64,000 nucleotides of DNA from Changshengia sp963803165. GTDB lineage: Bacteria; Chloroflexota; Dormibacteria; Aeolococcales; Aeolococcaceae. The DNA is taken from the NCBI GenBank assembly GCA_963803165.1, contig CAWDLK010000008.1, positions 1-64,000 on the forward strand, written 5' to 3'. The notes beneath the pieces are model-generated. The model was not told the DNA's origin and did not search any database. It saw nothing but the letters and a program-made list of their open reading frames with translations. Shown piece after piece: positions 60,924 through 64,000 of the stretch. Within the stretch, counting starts at the first letter, position 1. Each line of letters starts with the position of its first letter. Both the position numbers and the translations under genes were made by a program.

Positions 60924-61237
60924 TGGGCGGCCATCGGACCAGCTGGGGCTCACTCGCCTTCGGCCTCGTCTTCGTCGGGGTCGGCGCTCTGCTGCTCACC
61001 AACGGGGTGAACCTCGCCACCCGTCTCGACTGGGTCGGGCCGATCTTCCTCATCGTGGTGGCCTTCTGTCTGATCGCCTCCGCGGTGGCCGACCGGCCCC
61101 GTCCGGCGGCCGGCGCGCCATGGTCGTCTCCCGCCCCCGTGCCGACACCGGCGGCGTTCCCTGCCCCCGGCTCCGCGCCCGAGACGCACGACCCCGTGTC
61201 TCCGCCCGCCGAGGACGCGGACTGGCCCTCGAGCTGA
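60923..61237 (+). CDS. Small membrane protein coupled to the LiaF-like gene
   Basis: A 104-residue protein with two hydrophobic helices (WGSLAFGLVFVGVGALLL; WVGPIFLIVVAFCLIASAV), as in LiaI/LiaF transmembrane regions, and a Pro/Ala-rich cytoplasmic tail. Its ATG shares one base with the stop of the double-PspC gene. Likely part of the same stress module; precise role unknown. Confidence 0.75.
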   Translation: MGGHRTSWGSLAFGLVFVGVGALLLTNGVNLATRLDWVGPIFLIVVAFCLIASAVADRPRPAAGAPWSSPAPVPTPAAFPAPGSAPETHDPVSPPAEDADWPSS

Positions 61238-61260
61238 TCCCCACTCTCGCTCCCCATCCT

Positions 61261-61268
61261 GGTACGAT
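61261..61268 (+). promoter_or_regulatory. Extended -10 element before the aro leader peptide
   Basis: The TG of the preceding CCTGG with TACGAT (61263-61268) gives TGG-TACGAT, an extended -10 pattern, 8 nt before the leader ATG. No clear -35 is seen. Transcription would start at or just before the ATG. Confidence 0.45.
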
Positions 61269-61276
61269 CCCTCGCG

Positions 61277-61363
61277 ATGTTCGCGATCGCGTCGCGGTTC
61301 TACTTCTACTTCGAGTACGCCACATCGGCCCCAGGGCCGGTGCGGGTGCTGCTGAGCAAGTAG
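61277..61363 (+). CDS. Aromatic leader peptide upstream of DAHP synthase
   Basis: A 28-codon ORF starting ATG at 61277 and ending TAG at 61363, 86 nt before the DAHP synthase start. Codons 8-14 read FYFYFEY (61298-61318), six aromatic residues in seven codons, which is what a Phe/Tyr-responsive attenuator peptide should look like. It is followed by a hairpin CGGCCC-CA-GGGCCG (61326-61339) inside the ORF and a larger one beyond it. A leader of this type (aroR, with an FYF motif) is known ahead of aroF in Corynebacterium. Too short to be found by length criteria. Confidence 0.75.
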   Translation: MFAIASRFYFYFEYATSAPGPVRVLLSK

Positions 61364-61375
61364 TCCCTGCGCCGA

Positions 61376-61406
61376 GATCCGGGAGGCCGAGAGGCCGTTC
61401 CGGATC
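61376..61406 (+). promoter_or_regulatory. Leader RNA hairpin between aromatic leader peptide and DAHP synthase
   Basis: GATCCGG (61376-61382) pairs with CCGGATC (61400-61406) around an inner stem GGCC-GAGA-GGCC. No T-tract follows. A further GGTCCTC (61422-61428) can pair with GAGGCACC (61441-61448), covering the ribosome site of the next gene, so control could be translational. Confidence 0.55.
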
Positions 61407-61449
61407 CGAGCGAGCCGGGCCGGTCCTCACACAACCCCTGGAGGCACCG

Positions 61450-62556
61450 ATGCTCACCGATCTGCTCAAGCCCATAACCTCGTCGCCGGTGCGGCGGCGG
61501 GTCGCCATCGGCGACGTGGTGTTCGGCGGTCCGGCGGTCCCCGTCATCGCCGGTCCCTGCGCCGTGGAGCCCGGCTACCTCGGCCACGCCCAGGCCATGC
61601 GCGACGCCGGCGCGTCGGCGCTCCGGGCCAGCATCTTCAAGCCCCGCACCCGGCCGGACGCCTTCCAGGGGATGGGGGAGGAGGGTCTCGCCCTGGTGGA
61701 GAGCGCGCGCGCCCTGACCGGCAAGCCGATCCTGGTCGAGCCGCTCTCCGTCGAGCACGTGGAGATGCTCACCGGCCGCGTCGACGCCTTCATGATCGGC
61801 GCGCGCTCGATGCAGAACACCCCGCTGCTGCGGGCGGCCGGCCGTTCCGGTCTCCCGGTCGTGCTCAAGCGGGGCATGGCGGCCACCTACGACGAGTGGC
61901 TGGCGGCGGCCGAGTACATCCTCGCCGAGGACAACCCCAAGGTGATCCTCTGCGAGCGGGGGATCCGCACCTTCGAGACGGCGACCCGCAACACCCTCGA
62001 CGTCTCCGCGGTCCCGGTCCTGCGCGAGCGCACCCCACTGCCGGTGATCGTCGACCCGAGCCATGCGGCCGGTCGCGCGGACTGGGTCCCCGCCCTGGCG
62101 CTGGCGGCGGTCGCCGCCGGCGCTGACGGGCTCCTGATCGAATCCCACCCGGTGCCCGCCGAGTCCTGGAGCGATGCCGCCCAGGCCATCACCCCTGAGA
62201 CCCTGGAGGCGATCATCGCCGGGGCGGCCGTGCTCGCGCCGATGCTGCGCGGGCATCAGGCCGCCGAGCTCGCCGAGCATCGCCAGATCATCAACTCCCT
62301 GGACCTCGCACTGGGCGCCGTGCTCCAGAGCCGTGCCGCGGCGGTCGACGCCGTGCAGCGGGACAAGCGGCGGACCGGCCTGGCCGTCCGCGATCCGGGG
62401 CGCGAGCAGGAGGTGATCGCCCACGTCGCGAGCCGGGTCCCCCGGCTCACCGGCGATGCCGTCGGCCGGGTGATGACCGCGGTGATCGACGGCTGCGTCG
62501 AGGCCGCCGAGCGCTCCGCGGCCGCCGAGGGGGTGGCGGAGGCGGTGCCCGGCTGA
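61450..62556 (+). CDS. aroF: 3-Deoxy-7-phosphoheptulonate synthase fused to a C-terminal chorismate mutase
   Basis: A 368-residue bifunctional protein. Residues 1-265 are a type I-beta DAHP synthase (VIAGPCAVEPGYLGHA; SIFKPRTRPDAFQGMG with catalytic Lys; VEPLSVEHVEML; GARSMQNTPLLRAAGRSGLPVVLKRGM; VDPSHAAGRADWVP; IESHPVPAESWSDAAQ), condensing PEP with erythrose 4-phosphate. Residues 280-360 are an AroQ-type chorismate mutase (RQIINSLDLALGAVLQSRAAAV, DPGREQEVIAHV), which commits chorismate to prephenate and can confer feedback control. In Bacillus the mutase is N-terminal; here it is C-terminal. GGAGG is 6 nt before the ATG. Confidence 0.92.
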   Translation: MLTDLLKPITSSPVRRRVAIGDVVFGGPAVPVIAGPCAVEPGYLGHAQAMRDAGASALRASIFKPRTRPDAFQGMGEEGLALVESARALTGKPILVEPLSVEHVEMLTGRVDAFMIGARSMQNTPLLRAAGRSGLPVVLKRGMAATYDEWLAAAEYILAEDNPKVILCERGIRTFETATRNTLDVSAVPVLRERTPLPVIVDPSHAAGRADWVPALALAAVAAGADGLLIESHPVPAESWSDAAQAITPETLEAIIAGAAVLAPMLRGHQAAELAEHRQIINSLDLALGAVLQSRAAAVDAVQRDKRRTGLAVRDPGREQEVIAHVASRVPRLTGDAVGRVMTAVIDGCVEAAERSAAAEGVAEAVPG

Positions 62557-63464
62557 TGGGAGGGGAGGCGCCGCCGCCGGCCATCGCCGTCGAGGACCTG
62601 CGCAAGTCCTACGGCTCGGTGCAGGCGGTGCGCGGCGTGAGCTTTCGCGTGGAGCCGGGCGAGGTGTTCGGCCTGCTCGGTCCCAACGGCGCCGGCAAGA
62701 CCACCATCGTGGAGATCCTCGAGGGCTACCGCCATCGCAACTCGGGGAGGGTGGAGGTGCTGGGCGAGGACCCGCAGAGCGCAGGCCGCGGCCTCCGGCA
62801 GCGGGTGGGGATGGTCCTCCAGGAGTGCGCGGTCGAGCCCTATCTCACCGTGCGCGAGGTGGTCGACCTCCACCGCGGCTACTACCCCGCGCCGCTCGTC
62901 ACCGGTGACGTGGTGGAGCTGGTCGGCCTGGCCGAGAAGGCGGATGTCCGGGTCAAGAAGCTCTCCGGCGGCCAGCAGCGCCGCCTCGATCTCGCCCTGG
63001 GGCTGATCGGGGACCCGGTGCTGCTCTTCCTCGACGAGCCGACCACCGGATTCGACCCGTCGGCGCGGCGCAACGCCTGGGAGGTGGTGCGCAGCATGAG
63101 GAGCCTGGGCAAGACCATCCTGCTGACCACCCATTACATGGACGAGGCCCAGAACCTCACCGACCGCGTCTGCGTGGTCAGCGCGGGGGAGGTGGTCCGC
63201 ATCGGCACCCCCTCCAGCCTGCGCGCGGAACGGGCCGAGACCAGGATCCAGTTCGTCCGGCCCGCCGGGGTGGACGTCCCCGCGGTGGGCGAGGTCGTCC
63301 CCGGTGCCGAGGACGGAATGCTGGCGATGCTGACCGACACCCCCACCCGGGCCCTCCAGGAGCTGACCGCATGGGCCGTGGCGCGGGGCCTCGATCTGGA
63401 GCGGTTGGAGGTCAGCCAGCCGTCGCTGGAGGACGTCTACCTGGAGCTGACCGGCGGTGAGTGA
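62556..63464 (+). CDS. ABC-2 type exporter ATPase (DrrA/CcmA-like)
   Basis: A 302-residue ATP-binding protein. LRKSYGSVQAVRGVSFRVEPGEVFGLLGPNGAGKTT contains Walker A; KLSGGQQRRLDLALGLIGDPVLLFLDEPTTGFDPSARR has the signature and Walker B; LLTTHYMDEAQNLTDRV carries the switch His. The C-terminal extension resembles drug-exporter ATPases such as DrrA. Its ATG shares one base with the DAHP synthase stop, so it is co-transcribed with aroF, although a functional link is not obvious. Confidence 0.92.
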   Translation: MGGEAPPPAIAVEDLRKSYGSVQAVRGVSFRVEPGEVFGLLGPNGAGKTTIVEILEGYRHRNSGRVEVLGEDPQSAGRGLRQRVGMVLQECAVEPYLTVREVVDLHRGYYPAPLVTGDVVELVGLAEKADVRVKKLSGGQQRRLDLALGLIGDPVLLFLDEPTTGFDPSARRNAWEVVRSMRSLGKTILLTTHYMDEAQNLTDRVCVVSAGEVVRIGTPSSLRAERAETRIQFVRPAGVDVPAVGEVVPGAEDGMLAMLTDTPTRALQELTAWAVARGLDLERLEVSQPSLEDVYLELTGGE

Positions 63465-64000
63465 CCTGACCATCAGCCTCCACCAGGTGCGCGCCGAGCA
63501 GCGCGGCTTCTGGCGCAACCCCACCGCGGCGTTCTTCGGCTTCGCCTTCCCGATCATGTTCCTGCTCATCTTCGGCACCATCTTCAAAGGGCAGAGGGAG
63601 TGCATCGACGGAACCTTCGACGCGAGGGGTCAGTGCGTCGGAGGCTCCCTGGTCCCCTACAACACCTTCTTCGTCCCGGCCATGGCGGCCTGGGGCGTGA
63701 TCACCACCTGCTACGTCAACCTTTCCATGGGCCTCTGCATCCGCCGCGATGCCGGGCTGCTCAAGCGGATGCGCGGCACGCCGATGCCGGTCGCGGCGAT
63801 GGTGGTCGGAGTGGTCGTCTCCGCGCTGGTCACCGCGGTTATCCTGGTGGCGCTGACCGCGGCGGCCGGGCACGTCCTCTACGCCGCCCCCTGGCCGGTG
63901 CACTGGCTGCCCACCGCCGTCACCGTGATCCTGGGCGGCGTCGTCTTCTGCGTGCTGGGCATGGCCATCACGGTGGTGATCCCCAACGCCGATGCCGCCA
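63457..64000 (+). CDS. ABC-2 type exporter permease, cut by the window end
   Basis: The gene starts with a GTG at 63457, overlapping the ATPase gene by 8 nt, and remains open to the last base (about 181 codons). The cytoplasmic N-terminus (LHQVRAEQRGFWRNPTAAFFGFAFP) leads into a first helix (IMFLLIFGTIF), an external loop with cysteines, and further helices (VPAMAAWGVITTCYVNLSMG; AAMVVGVVVSALVTAVILVAL). RRDAGLLKRMRGTPMP is the cytoplasmic loop conserved in ABC-2 permeases. The substrate is unknown. Confidence 0.88.
   Translation, partial: MSDLTISLHQVRAEQRGFWRNPTAAFFGFAFPIMFLLIFGTIFKGQRECIDGTFDARGQCVGGSLVPYNTFFVPAMAAWGVITTCYVNLSMGLCIRRDAGLLKRMRGTPMPVAAMVVGVVVSALVTAVILVALTAAAGHVLYAAPWPVHWLPTAVTVILGGVVFCVLGMAITVVIPNADAA

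Overview
The window is high-GC bacterial chromosome (roughly 70% G+C by eye) with tightly packed genes and many 1-8 nt start/stop overlaps. GTG starts are common, lipoproteins with Ala/Gly-rich signal peptides are numerous, and both tRNAs carry an encoded CCA. This fits a high-GC Terrabacteria lineage (Actinobacteriota, or a high-GC Chloroflexota/Dormibacterota-type organism); the sequence alone does not decide which. There is no phage, plasmid, CRISPR or rRNA signal.

Layout. 1-1.35 kb: a complete IS5-like insertion sequence whose left tip is the first base of the window. 1.4-11 kb: mostly single housekeeping or accessory genes (radical SAM maturase with SEC-C, broken AlkD-like gene, GH3 lipoprotein, macrodomain, malic enzyme, DUF385 protein, GAF protein, threonine aldolase, isoaspartyl peptidase). 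11.2-12.7 kb: an IS256-family element with a frameshifted transposase that truncates a small gene. 12.9-20.1 kb: two giant repeat-built surface proteins flanking tRNA-Ser(UGA), a DinB-like gene and tRNA-Ser(GCU). 20.1-25.4 kb: a leftward operon of homogentisate dioxygenase, aminotransferase and a polar amino-acid ABC importer. 25.6-33.4 kb: BNR lipoprotein, ROK kinase, 6-phosphogluconate dehydrogenase, HtrA-type protease, RidA, NAD-binding protein, lipoprotein, AIM24 protein.

33.5-45.8 kb is the branched-chain amino-acid locus. ilvB-ilvN-ilvC-leuA-leuC-leuD-leuB-cimA run leftward as one 10-kb operon, with ilvD divergent. The operon starts with a canonical promoter, a 30-codon leader peptide with a Leu/Val/Ile block, a pause hairpin, an antiterminator alternative and an intrinsic terminator: a complete ribosome-mediated attenuator. 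Between attenuator and ilvB lies a small ORF translationally coupled to ilvB. cimA gives a threonine-independent route to isoleucine.

45.9-55 kb is an accessory stretch of secreted or membrane proteins of unknown function. It is punctuated by six copies of an undescribed intergenic repeat of about 50-65 bp with a conserved core and, in most copies, flanking arms that differ between copies yet remain complementary. 55-61.2 kb holds small enzymes and a PspC/LiaF-type envelope-stress module (LuxR regulator and frameshifted PspC-kinase, divergent from a double-PspC LiaF-like protein). 61.2-64 kb has a second leader peptide, rich in Phe/Tyr, ahead of a DAHP synthase-chorismate mutase fusion, followed by an ABC-2 exporter cut by the window end.

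At least five reading frames are broken by 1-2 nt indels, two others look suspect, and several indels lie in short homopolymers or dinucleotide runs. Either the assembly has residual indel errors or these genes are decaying or phase-variable. The two attenuators and the repeat family are the most interesting signals.
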